Shown here: in pieces, positions 6,832-12,822 of the stretch | How the letters are laid out: the number at the start of each line of letters is the position of its first letter | Position numbering within the stretch: the first letter of the stretch is position 1 | IMG/VR virus record: IMGVR_UViG_3300005264_000188 | Location: 1-23,688 of that record | Source of the DNA: a virus | Direction: 5' to 3' (one strand) | Length of the DNA: 23,688 nt | The notes under the pieces: model-generated | Seen by the model: the letters and a program-made list of their open reading frames with translations, nothing else | What the model was told of the DNA's origin: nothing | Databases searched by the model: none | Program-made: the position numbers and the translations under genes

Positions 6832-6891
6832 TTTTATTTCTCCTTAATAAATACTTGTAACTATGAATTAACTATTAAGGAGAAATAAAAT
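6831..6891 (+). other. Perfect 19-bp inverted repeat hiding the ribosome binding site and start of the next gene
   Basis: ATTTTATTTCTCCTTAATA at 6831-6849 is exactly complementary to 6873-6891, with a 23-base loop. The right arm holds AAGGAG and the first two bases of the ATG at 6890. The late element TAATAAATA (6845-6853) straddles the left arm and loop, so late transcripts would start inside the loop and lack the left arm. Confidence 0.9.
6845..6853 (+). promoter_or_regulatory. T4-like late promoter (TAATAAATA)
   Basis: TAATAAATA 37 bp before the start of the small late protein gene. Its placement within the hairpin copies the arrangement at T4 gene e and soc, which supports it as a functional late promoter. 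Confidence 0.75.
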
Positions 6892-7126
6892 GAAAACTTT
6901 ATTTGAAACGTATTTAACAGAAAAAAAAGAAAATAATGAAAATATTAAAGTATATTTAAAAGCAACACAAACAATTCCAGATCGTTATAGTAAAGAAACT
7001 AAAATAAATAATTTAATGCTGTCTGGTAAAATTAAAGATGTGGACTCTCATAATCTACTTCTAGAAAATCAAGAATGTTTAATCCCTTACAGTAGTATAT
7101 TATCAATTAAACCAGATAGAGGTTAA
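6890..7126 (+). CDS. Small late protein with capsid-targeting-like N-terminus
   Basis: 78 aa. It begins MKTLFETYLTE, very like T4 internal-protein targeting sequences (MKTYQEFIAE), with L-T-E as the presumed gp21-type cleavage site. The mature part of ~67 residues is KKENNENIKVYLKATQTI..., later NNLMLSGKIKDVDSHNLLLENQECLIPYSSILSIKP, reminiscent of a small Sm/beta-barrel-like fold, but not assignable. The late promoter and RBS-hiding hairpin upstream indicate strictly late expression, as expected for a head internal protein. This late gene is set among early DNA-metabolism genes. Confidence 0.75.
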   Translation: MKTLFETYLTEKKENNENIKVYLKATQTIPDRYSKETKINNLMLSGKIKDVDSHNLLLENQECLIPYSSILSIKPDRG

Positions 7127-7127
7127 T

Positions 7128-7592
7128 ATGATAATTGCCATAGACCCAGGGAAAAAAGGAGCTATTGTAATTATTAGAGATAATGAAATAACACCTATTG
7201 AAATGCCTTTATTAGGTAAGGAATTGAACGAACGAGAAATATATCACATTATATCAAAATATAGTAAAGATCAAGAATGTTACGGTTTTATTGAGAAAGT
7301 TCATGCAATGCCGGGACAAGGTGTTACTAGCATGTTTAATTTTGGCATGGGATATGGGATACTCAGAATGACGTTCACAGCATGTAACATTCCATACCAA
7401 CTTGTCACTCCTCAAGCCTGGAAGAAATATGTTTTAGCAGGTCTTCCCAAAGATAAGTCATCTACAATTAATTACGTTGCTAGAAAGTATCCAAACGTAG
7501 ATTTAACTCCAGGCAGGAAAAGAAAACCGCATGATGGGATTGCTGACGCTATTTGCATTGGAGAATATGGTAAACATCTTTTAGGAAAATAA
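7128..7592 (+). CDS. RuvC-like Holliday junction resolvase
   Basis: 154 aa, RNase H-fold. It opens MIIAIDPGKKGA with catalytic Asp6, has FIEKV with Glu56, and closes with KPHDGIADAICIG carrying acidic Asp136 and Asp140. These are the RuvC active-site acids in the expected order and spacing, and the length fits. PGQGVTSMFNFGMGYG and LVTPQAWKK are typical of the phage subgroup. It would resolve four-way junctions or branches in replicating concatemers before packaging, the role of T4 gp49 (an unrelated fold). It starts one base after the previous stop. Confidence 0.9.
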   Translation: MIIAIDPGKKGAIVIIRDNEITPIEMPLLGKELNEREIYHIISKYSKDQECYGFIEKVHAMPGQGVTSMFNFGMGYGILRMTFTACNIPYQLVTPQAWKKYVLAGLPKDKSSTINYVARKYPNVDLTPGRKRKPHDGIADAICIGEYGKHLLGK

Positions 7593-7940
7593 ATGAAAAA
7601 AGTACTTGCAGTTGTTGGTAGTAGAACGTTTAGTAATTATAAACTTCTTAAAGAAGAATTAAACAAACGAAAATTTGATGAATTAGTTTCAGGTGGAGCA
7701 ATGGGAGCGGATTCGTTAGCTGAAAGATATGCAGAAGAATTTAATATTCCAATTAAGTTATTTCCTGCAGAATGGACAAAATATGGAAAACGTGCAGGTT
7801 ATTTAAGAAATAAATTAATTGCAGATTATTGTAATGAAGCTATCGTGTTCTGGAATGGTAGGTCAAAAGGTACAGAGAATGTTATATCCTGTCTTCAGAA
7901 TATTAAAAGACCCTTCAAAATCGTTAAATTTTTAGATTAA
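7593..7940 (+). CDS. SLOG-family (DUF2493, YspA-like) nucleotide-binding protein
   Basis: 115 aa, typical length. Motifs: VVGSRTF (N-terminal), SGGAMGAD (glycine-rich loop), FPAEWTKYGKRAGYLRN and WNGRSKGTENVI. These define the DUF2493/YspA branch of the Rossmann-like SLOG superfamily, thought to bind or process nucleotides or nucleotide-derived ligands. The exact ligand in phages is unknown. It follows the resolvase directly, with AGGA before the ATG. Confidence 0.9.
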   Translation: MKKVLAVVGSRTFSNYKLLKEELNKRKFDELVSGGAMGADSLAERYAEEFNIPIKLFPAEWTKYGKRAGYLRNKLIADYCNEAIVFWNGRSKGTENVISCLQNIKRPFKIVKFLD

Positions 7941-8000
7941 TCAATACAATTTGTCCTATTTATTTTTTTAAAATTTTCTAATGTAACGTTATTAGTGAAT

Positions 8001-8022
8001 GTACAGTTTTGGTACAGTTTTT
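8001..8022 (+). repeat. Tandem 11-bp repeat upstream of hsp20
   Basis: GTACAGTTTTG at 8001-8011 is followed directly by GTACAGTTTTT at 8012-8022, and GTAG starts a third partial unit at 8023. The period of 11 places both GTACAG boxes on the same helix face. The rest of the 136-bp gap (7941-8076) holds no gene. A possible -10 (TATAAA, 8036-8041) has no good -35. Confidence 0.7.
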
Positions 8023-8076
8023 GTAGCTGATAAAGTATAAACATTTTACTAAACTAATAAACTAATGGAGGTTATT

Positions 8077-8496
8077 ATGAGAAATTTGCCAAGTGTTTTC
8101 AATAAAAGAAATACAGGTCTTACTAAATCTTTTGATAATTTTTTCGATTCTTTTTTTACAGACTTATGGAGTCCAATAGAACCCTTTACAACTGATATTT
8201 ATAAATCTAATTATAAAAAATTATCAGACGATAAATCAGTTTTATTTATTGAAATGCCCGGATATAATAAAAAAGACATTAATGTAGAATTTAAAGAAGA
8301 CGATCATCTTTTAACTATATCGGCAGAAAGAACAGAAGATAAAGAATATTATTCTAAGAATACTTATAATCGTCAATGGACGTTAAGTGAACACTTAAAA
8401 GTAGATGAAGTTAAGTTACGAGATGGAGTTCTTAAAATCTTTTTTAAAGACGAATCACCACCTGAAAAAAAACCAATACAAATAGAAGTTAAGTAA
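8077..8496 (+). CDS. Small heat shock protein, Hsp20 / alpha-crystallin family
   Basis: 139 aa from ATG 8077, with GGAGG at 8068-8072; an ATG at 8065 in frame overlaps that ribosome binding site. The N-terminal part NFFDSFFTDLW resembles bacterial and phage Hsp20 leads. The alpha-crystallin domain follows: VLFIEMPGYNKKDINVEF, LLTISAER, then RQWTLSEHLKVDEVKLRDGVLKIFF, with the terminal PIQIEV serving as the I-x-I/V tail motif. It is an ATP-independent holdase. Hsp20 genes are common in marine T4-like phages and may assist capsid or host proteins during infection. It stands alone between two promoter regions. Confidence 0.92.
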   Translation: MRNLPSVFNKRNTGLTKSFDNFFDSFFTDLWSPIEPFTTDIYKSNYKKLSDDKSVLFIEMPGYNKKDINVEFKEDDHLLTISAERTEDKEYYSKNTYNRQWTLSEHLKVDEVKLRDGVLKIFFKDESPPEKKPIQIEVK

Positions 8497-8498
8497 AC

Positions 8499-8527
8499 TT
8501 GACAATTTTCCATTAGGGTGATATAAT
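8499..8527 (+). promoter_or_regulatory. Consensus sigma70 promoter for the polymerase operon
   Basis: TTGACA at 8499-8504 and TATAAT at 8522-8527 with a 17-bp spacer: a perfect consensus. Predicted RNA start is near 8534, 26 bp before the gene at 8560. It drives two small genes and the two polymerase pieces. Confidence 0.92.
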
Positions 8528-8552
8528 AGTTTTTATATTTAACCCTAATGGA
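8509..8552 (+). other. Perfect 11-bp inverted repeat around the -10 box and ribosome binding site
   Basis: TCCATTAGGGT at 8509-8519 (promoter spacer) pairs exactly with ACCCTAATGGA at 8542-8552, which includes most of the GGAG ribosome binding site (8550-8553). Only RNA from upstream would contain both arms. It could alternatively be a DNA operator palindrome. Confidence 0.8.
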
Positions 8553-8559
8553 GATCATA

Positions 8560-8814
8560 ATGAAAAAAAGAATTAAACCCCGAAGTAAATGGCTTTCAGA
8601 AATTAGAAAAAAAGTTATTACAAATTCTTCAAAAAACCAACCTTATGAACCTCAAATTATCCCTTATGCTCTCAAACATTATAAAAGATTCTTTGCTGAT
8701 TCTAAATCGCCTTCTTTTAAGAATCAAGGTGGATCTAAATTCTTTCTTTTAGAACGAGCAAGAAAATTTAAAGAAAAAGGTGAATACGAACAAGAATGGT
8801 TAAATGAAACATAA
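8560..8814 (+). CDS. Hypothetical basic protein (84 aa)
   Basis: ATG 8560 with GGAG at 8550-8553; the ATG at 8548 is in frame but overlaps that site. Lys/Arg-rich throughout: KKRIKPRSKWLSEIRKK, later IPYALKHYKRFFADSK and KFFLLERARKFKEKGEYEQEW. No family recognised. First gene after the perfect sigma70 promoter. Its end overlaps the following ATG by 11 bases. Confidence 0.7.
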   Translation: MKKRIKPRSKWLSEIRKKVITNSSKNQPYEPQIIPYALKHYKRFFADSKSPSFKNQGGSKFFLLERARKFKEKGEYEQEWLNET

Positions 8815-9037
8815 TTTTAAACAAGGAAATAATGTTAAAATTCTTAAAGGTTATTATGAGGATTGTACCGGAATTATTAAACATATTTGGTACAGTCAAC
8901 AACATGTAGGTCTTATAGCTGACATATTTTTAGATGATATTTTTACATCAAATAATCAAAATAAAGTGATTTCACAATATTTAGATAATTTAAAAATAAT
9001 TAAAAAAATGAATAGAAATGGAGCAAATAAAGAATGA
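8804..9037 (+). CDS. Small KOW/SH3-like hypothetical protein
   Basis: 77 aa, overlapping the previous gene by 11 bases and the polymerase N-piece by 4 (ATGA). FKQGNNVKILKGYYEDCTGIIKHIWYSQQHVGLIADI has the look of a KOW-type small beta-barrel (V-x-I-x-x-G-x-x-x-x-x-G-x-I), as in several short phage proteins. The resemblance is general and no function is proposed. Confidence 0.65.
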   Translation: MKHNFKQGNNVKILKGYYEDCTGIIKHIWYSQQHVGLIADIFLDDIFTSNNQNKVISQYLDNLKIIKKMNRNGANKE

Positions 9038-9423
9038 AACCTTTTTATACTAGTGTTACCTTAAAAAAGAATATAATAACAGAATATTGGATAGATGAAA
9101 ATGGAAAAAGAAAAAAAACTACTTCTAAATTCAGACCTTCTCTTGCAATAGAAACAAGTAAAAAAACTCCTTATAAAAACATATTTGAACAAAATTTAGG
9201 TCTTATAGAATTTGATTCGTGCTTAGACATGTATACTTGGAAAAAAGAAAATGGAAAATATACTAACATTTATAATGATGTTGGACCAGTCTATGAGTAC
9301 ATATCTAAGAAATACCCCGATTCACTAAAACCAGACTTTACGAAAATTAAAATATTTAATATCGATATTGAGTGCGTTAGTGGTCCTGATCCAAATAAAA
9401 AAGTAAAAATACGAAAAAAATAA
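9034..9423 (+). CDS. 43: DNA polymerase, N-terminal piece ending just after Exo I (T4 gp43-like)
   Basis: 129 aa. It starts MKPFYTSVTLKKNIITEYWIDENGK, matching the T4 gp43 opening (MKEFYISIETVGNN...RYIDENGK), and continues with SKFRPSLAIE and YKNIFEQN as in gp43. It reaches the 3'-5' exonuclease motif Exo I (FNIDIEC, catalytic Asp111 and Glu113). The last 16 residues, from Cys114 (CVSGPDPNKKVKIRKK), no longer read as polymerase but like the first block of an intein (C-V-S-G..., V-K-I-R-K). TAA stops at 9421. T4 gp43 continues without a break here. GGAG lies about 14 bases before the ATG, and the start overlaps the previous stop. Alone it can hold only part of the N-terminal and exonuclease domains. 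Confidence 0.88.
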   Translation: MKPFYTSVTLKKNIITEYWIDENGKRKKTTSKFRPSLAIETSKKTPYKNIFEQNLGLIEFDSCLDMYTWKKENGKYTNIYNDVGPVYEYISKKYPDSLKPDFTKIKIFNIDIECVSGPDPNKKVKIRKK

Positions 9424-9608
9424 TATTGATACAGAGATTAATTAATATTTTATAATCAAGTGTAGAATATAACCTCACTATAAAACAATATAAATTATAA
9501 AAAATTATGAATGAAGACACTGTAACTATCGGCGAATTTATTTCTAATTACGATAAAAACGAATACGAAATTTTTGATGAAGAAACAAATGAGTGGGTTA
9601 ATTACAAC
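9373..9608 (+). other. Intein-like remnant splitting the DNA polymerase gene
   Basis: Codons 9373-9420 encode 16 residues starting with Cys (CVSGPDPNKKVKIRKK). After 86 bases with stops in all three forward frames, codons 9510-9608 encode NEDTVTIGEFISNYDKNEYE and then IFDEETNEWVNYN. Placed together they resemble the N-terminal region of phage inteins (C...VKIRnk.tG...vtIgeF...YEI.....eWv). The splicing blocks further on (T-x-x-H, H-N-F, terminal HN plus Cys/Ser/Thr) are absent; polymerase sequence resumes at FPKPDQAKYPI. Identification is by pattern memory, not alignment. Confidence 0.5.
9424..9506 (+). other. 83-bp non-coding insert inside the polymerase gene
   Basis: Very AT-rich, with stops in all three forward frames and no ribosome binding site before the ATG at 9507. 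The last sense codon before it is AAA (9418-9420), and an AAA in the downstream frame (9501-9503) precedes ATT ATG. It has a poor sigma70-like element (TTGATA 9426, TATAAT 9451, 19-bp spacer). Confidence 0.6.
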
Positions 9609-11828
9609 CAATCATCATATGCAAAATCTTTCGGATTCCCAAAACCAGATCAAGCAAAATATCCGATCAATTCAATAACTGTTCAAGATTATTATTTAGA
9701 TGTTTTCTATGTATTTGCTTTTCAGGATTATAAAGTAAAAGATCATCGTGTAAAATATATTCAATGTAATGATGAATATGATTTATGTGAAAAATTTTTA
9801 AATTTCTTTCGTAGATCAAGACCGGATGTAATTACAGGATTTAATACTGAAGGGTTTGATATACCTTATATTATAAATCGATTTAAACAAATTTTACCAA
9901 AAGGTGAATATTATAAATTATCTCCAGTAGATGAAATAAAACCTATTCAATATAAAGGCGAAATTGTTGGTTATAATATTATAGGTATTGCTCATTTAGA
10001 TTTTTTGAAGATATATAAACAAATGAATCTAAAGAAATTAGAAACATACAGTCTTGAAAGTATTGCACAAGAAGAGTTGGGTGAAGGAAAGATCGATTTT
10101 AGAAAACAAGGTTATAAAAATCATTATGATTTATATAATAGAAACTTCGATTTATTTATAGATTATAATATCGTCGATGTTGAACTTGTTAGTAGAATTA
10201 ACAAGAAAAAAAGATTTATAGAAATCGTTTTATCTCAAGCGTATATGGCTAAAGTAAACATTGAAGACGCTTTAGGATCTGTTAAACCTTGGGATATTTA
10301 TATTTATAATGAACTAAAAAAAGAGGGAATTTTACCTTCACCTAAAATTAATTCTTTTCATACAGATATCCCTGGAGGTTATGTAAAAGAGCCAATACCA
10401 GGCATTCACGAATGGTTGATAGTAGCGGATATTGCAAGTAGTTATCCTAATAATATCATTAGTGCTAACTTAAGTCCAGAAACACACGTAGACAGGAATA
10501 ATCTTCCTAAAGAATTGTTGGAAATTCAAGATGAAGTAAAAAAACAATTTTGGGGCAATAAAGATGAAGAAAGTACTGGGTATATTGATATAGATGATAT
10601 GGAAGACGTAACTGAGTTATTGAAGAAACATAATCTTTGTATGAGTCCTAATGGAGAATTCTTTCGTTCTGACATTATTGGAATTTTTCCTAAAATCGTT
10701 TCTAAAGTCTATCAAGGTCGTAAAAATAAAAAGCATGAGATGAAAAAATATTGGAATGAAATGAAAAAATATCCCAAAGACAGTCGAGAATATAAAGACT
10801 TTGAAAGTAAATGGGCTGCAGCGGATAATGAACAATATGCATTAAAGATCTTCCTGAACAGTGGTTATGGCGTTTTTGCTAATCAATATTTTCGTTATAA
10901 TACACCACATATTTCATCTGCCGTAACTACTGGTGGACAAAGTGTTATTAAAGGTCCGGCAAAATATATTGAAGCAAAATTACCTAATGTTAAAATTCAA
11001 TATATTGACACTGATTCTATTTTTATAGACGTTTCAAATATTCTTAAAGATAGATTTAAAGAAAAGTATGATAAAATTTCAATGAAAGAAAAAAGAGAAT
11101 TCAGTATTGCAATATATAAAAAAGTAATCGATAAAATCATTAAAGAATTCTATCAAAATTACACTTCTACCTTAAATTTTCCTCAAAATACATTTAATAT
11201 GGACTTTGAGGTTATTTCAGATAAAACATTATTTATAGGTAAAAAAAGATATATTATGAATTTAGTATTTGATGATGGCGACTTTTACACTGAAGACAAT
11301 ACTAAACTTAAAATTAAAGGTGTTGAAATCAATCGTACAAATACACCAATGGTAGTAAGAGAAAAACTTAAAGAAATTGTAAAATTAATTATTAACACCC
11401 AAGATAATGATTTATGTCTGAAAATCGTTAACAATTTTCGTAAAGAATTTTTTAAGATGATATTTGAAAAAATATCTAAACCTACTGGAGTTAAAGGTAT
11501 AGATGAATATACTTTAGGTCAAAAAAGTATTCCTATTCATGTTAGAGCATCTAAGATTTATAATAAAGCCTTAAAAGATTTAAACTTAAACACACTTACA
11601 CCAATAATGAGCGGTGATAAGATACATTTTTGTTATATAAAAGAACCTAATATTTTTAATTCTAACGTTATTGCTTGTTCTGAAGAATTACCTAAGGAAA
11701 TTTCAAATAAAATTCAAATTGATTATGAAACTCAATTTGAAAAGGTTTTTATGAGTCCTGTAAAGATTATGTTTAAAGCATTAAATTGGCAAACTGAAAA
11801 AAGGGTAAATTTAGAATCGTTTTTTTAA
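9507..11828 (+). CDS. 43: DNA polymerase, main piece with exonuclease and polymerase motifs (T4 gp43-like)
   Basis: 773 aa. Residues 2-34 look intein-derived; polymerase begins near residue 44 (FPKPDQAKYPINSITVQD, matching T4 FPDPMKAEYEIDAITHYD). Exo II GFNTEGFDIPYIINR starts at 111, Exo III YNIVD at 220-224. Polymerase motif A is VADIASSYPNNI (Asp308), motif B KIFLNSGYGVFAN (NSGYG 451-455), motif C YIDTDSIF (DTDS 501-504), and KKRY is present. The C-terminus NLESFF is a probable clamp-binding peptide, like the SLDFLFG end of gp43. All catalytic acids are present except Exo I, which is on the 129-aa piece, so full proofreading needs both proteins. There is no SD before ATG 9507, so how it is translated is unclear. 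Confidence 0.93.
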   Translation: MNEDTVTIGEFISNYDKNEYEIFDEETNEWVNYNQSSYAKSFGFPKPDQAKYPINSITVQDYYLDVFYVFAFQDYKVKDHRVKYIQCNDEYDLCEKFLNFFRRSRPDVITGFNTEGFDIPYIINRFKQILPKGEYYKLSPVDEIKPIQYKGEIVGYNIIGIAHLDFLKIYKQMNLKKLETYSLESIAQEELGEGKIDFRKQGYKNHYDLYNRNFDLFIDYNIVDVELVSRINKKKRFIEIVLSQAYMAKVNIEDALGSVKPWDIYIYNELKKEGILPSPKINSFHTDIPGGYVKEPIPGIHEWLIVADIASSYPNNIISANLSPETHVDRNNLPKELLEIQDEVKKQFWGNKDEESTGYIDIDDMEDVTELLKKHNLCMSPNGEFFRSDIIGIFPKIVSKVYQGRKNKKHEMKKYWNEMKKYPKDSREYKDFESKWAAADNEQYALKIFLNSGYGVFANQYFRYNTPHISSAVTTGGQSVIKGPAKYIEAKLPNVKIQYIDTDSIFIDVSNILKDRFKEKYDKISMKEKREFSIAIYKKVIDKIIKEFYQNYTSTLNFPQNTFNMDFEVISDKTLFIGKKRYIMNLVFDDGDFYTEDNTKLKIKGVEINRTNTPMVVREKLKEIVKLIINTQDNDLCLKIVNNFRKEFFKMIFEKISKPTGVKGIDEYTLGQKSIPIHVRASKIYNKALKDLNLNTLTPIMSGDKIHFCYIKEPNIFNSNVIACSEELPKEISNKIQIDYETQFEKVFMSPVKIMFKALNWQTEKRVNLESFF

Positions 11829-11831
11829 TTA

Positions 11832-11840
11832 TAATAAATA
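11832..11840 (+). promoter_or_regulatory. T4-like late promoter (TAATAAATA)
   Basis: TAATAAATA four bases after the polymerase stop codon and 44 bases before the ATG of a virion-like protein. It is the same variant as at 3161 and 6845. Confidence 0.65.
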
Positions 11841-11883
11841 ACAGTAGAGGTTATACTTACACGTTCATTAAAGAAAGGTTATC

Positions 11884-12732
11884 ATGACTACTATTATTCC
11901 AAAAATTAATGCTTTTAAAGGTGATTCAATACAAATAGAATTGAATTTCAAAAGAACCGATATTACAGGTTATTCTATAAGAGCAACGTTATATGACTCT
12001 AATGAATACGCATATCAAAAATTAGGATTAAGTATCGATTCAACAACTTCAACATCTTCACTGGCTCAAGATTATACTTTCAAGGTAAATGAAACAGAAT
12101 ATACAATCACTACGACTGCTTCTATGAGTTATGCTCAAATAACTTCTTTAATGAATGTGAGTATACCTCATGTTATAAAAAAAGGATCTGCAATAGTAAC
12201 AGGAGGTTCTTCAGATCAAATAAATTTTATAGATACTAGAGCAGGATATCAAGACTTTGGATTATCTATAGATTCTTCAAGTGCTTCAAATGCTGCCGCT
12301 CAAGACTATGATATCACTGTAAACGATACACTATATACAATAACATTAACTGCAAGTGAGATATATTCAAGTATTGTCAGTAAATTAAATACTGAACTGG
12401 GAACTACATATACGTGTTCAATTATAGGAAATTCACCTACACAAGACATTAGGATTGAGCATAATACTGAAGGGGATGATAATGATGTTGAAATAGAAGC
12501 TGGTAGTTCTGCTGATTTATTAACGTTATTAAGTAGTACGCCTGAAATTGCAGTAAGTGGTTTTACAAATAAAGGTTGGTATAATGTAGAAATTGATGAA
12601 GATGAAACGATTGATTTTGTAGGAGATTCTTATATAGAAATAGAAGTAGAAGATAGTAATGGTAAGAAATTTTCAAGTAAAGGATGTATTGTTTTCGAAA
12701 CTCCTTATATATCTTGGTCAGCAGTAAGTTAA
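11884..12732 (+). CDS. Putative virion protein with internal duplication
   Basis: 282 aa, AAAGG before the ATG. The composition (Ser/Thr/Ile/Asp-rich, few Lys) is that of a beta-rich structural protein, unlike its enzyme neighbours. It contains an internal repeat: KLGLSIDSTTSTSSLAQDY...NETEYTITTTAS near residues 42-83 and FGLSIDSSSASNAAAQDY...NDTLYTITLTAS near residues 121-161. The ends look like small beta-sandwich parts (KINAFKGDSIQIELNFKRTD; YIEIEVEDSNGKKFSS). A late promoter precedes it. Likely a head- or tail-associated protein; exact role unknown. It is the only large late-type gene on this strand. Confidence 0.7.
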   Translation: MTTIIPKINAFKGDSIQIELNFKRTDITGYSIRATLYDSNEYAYQKLGLSIDSTTSTSSLAQDYTFKVNETEYTITTTASMSYAQITSLMNVSIPHVIKKGSAIVTGGSSDQINFIDTRAGYQDFGLSIDSSSASNAAAQDYDITVNDTLYTITLTASEIYSSIVSKLNTELGTTYTCSIIGNSPTQDIRIEHNTEGDDNDVEIEAGSSADLLTLLSSTPEIAVSGFTNKGWYNVEIDEDETIDFVGDSYIEIEVEDSNGKKFSSKGCIVFETPYISWSAVS

Positions 12733-12749
12733 AAAAAGTTCTTGACAAA
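12729..12749 (+). repeat. Promoter-upstream repeat, copy 1
   Basis: A 21-bp segment containing AAAAAAAGTTCTTGACAAA is identical to 22810-22830. Both copies end in the -35 box of a sigma70 promoter, and both overlap the stop codon of the gene upstream. Confidence 0.85.
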
Positions 12750-12769
12750 GTTTCATTTTTTGTTATAAT
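12742..12769 (+). promoter_or_regulatory. Sigma70 promoter for the DUF932 gene
   Basis: TTGACA at 12742-12747 and TATAAT at 12764-12769, with a 16-bp spacer. Predicted RNA start near 12776. Confidence 0.88.
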
Positions 12770-12822
12770 GAAAGCATATAATGACATATTTTAAAAACTT
12801 TCAGGAGAACAAAATGGAACTT
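12748..12822 (+). other. Inverted repeat pairing the promoter spacer with the DUF932 start codon
   Basis: AAGTTTCATTTTTTGTT (12748-12764, the -35/-10 spacer) can pair with AACAAAATGGAACTT (12808-12822, containing ATG 12814): 15 pairs, one of them G-U, with two U bulged. RNA begun at the promoter lacks the left arm. Confidence 0.7.

Noticed and set aside
8036-8041. TATAAA as the -10 box of an hsp20 promoter
   Set aside because: No acceptable -35 at 16-18 bp; the sequence upstream is the GTACAG repeat instead.
9465-9489. T3/T7 RNA polymerase-like promoter (AACCTCACTATAAA)
   Set aside because: CTCACTATA matches the T7 core, but the start region lacks GGG, shorter CACTATA matches occur inside genes, and nothing else in the window suggests a single-subunit RNA polymerase.
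9373-9608. Functional split intein joining the two polymerase pieces
   Set aside because: The second piece lacks the T-x-x-H, H-N-F and terminal HN plus Cys/Ser/Thr blocks, and polymerase sequence resumes after about 43 residues, so splicing by these parts alone is not credible.
12563-12787. Minus-strand open frame opposite the end of the virion-type gene
   Set aside because: Lies antisense across a well-supported gene and its promoter, with no ribosome binding site and biased Leu/Tyr composition; a shadow frame. The same applies to 8373-8558, 10617-10835, 13369-13593, 18319-18597 and the + frames 13439-13633 and 14615-14812.
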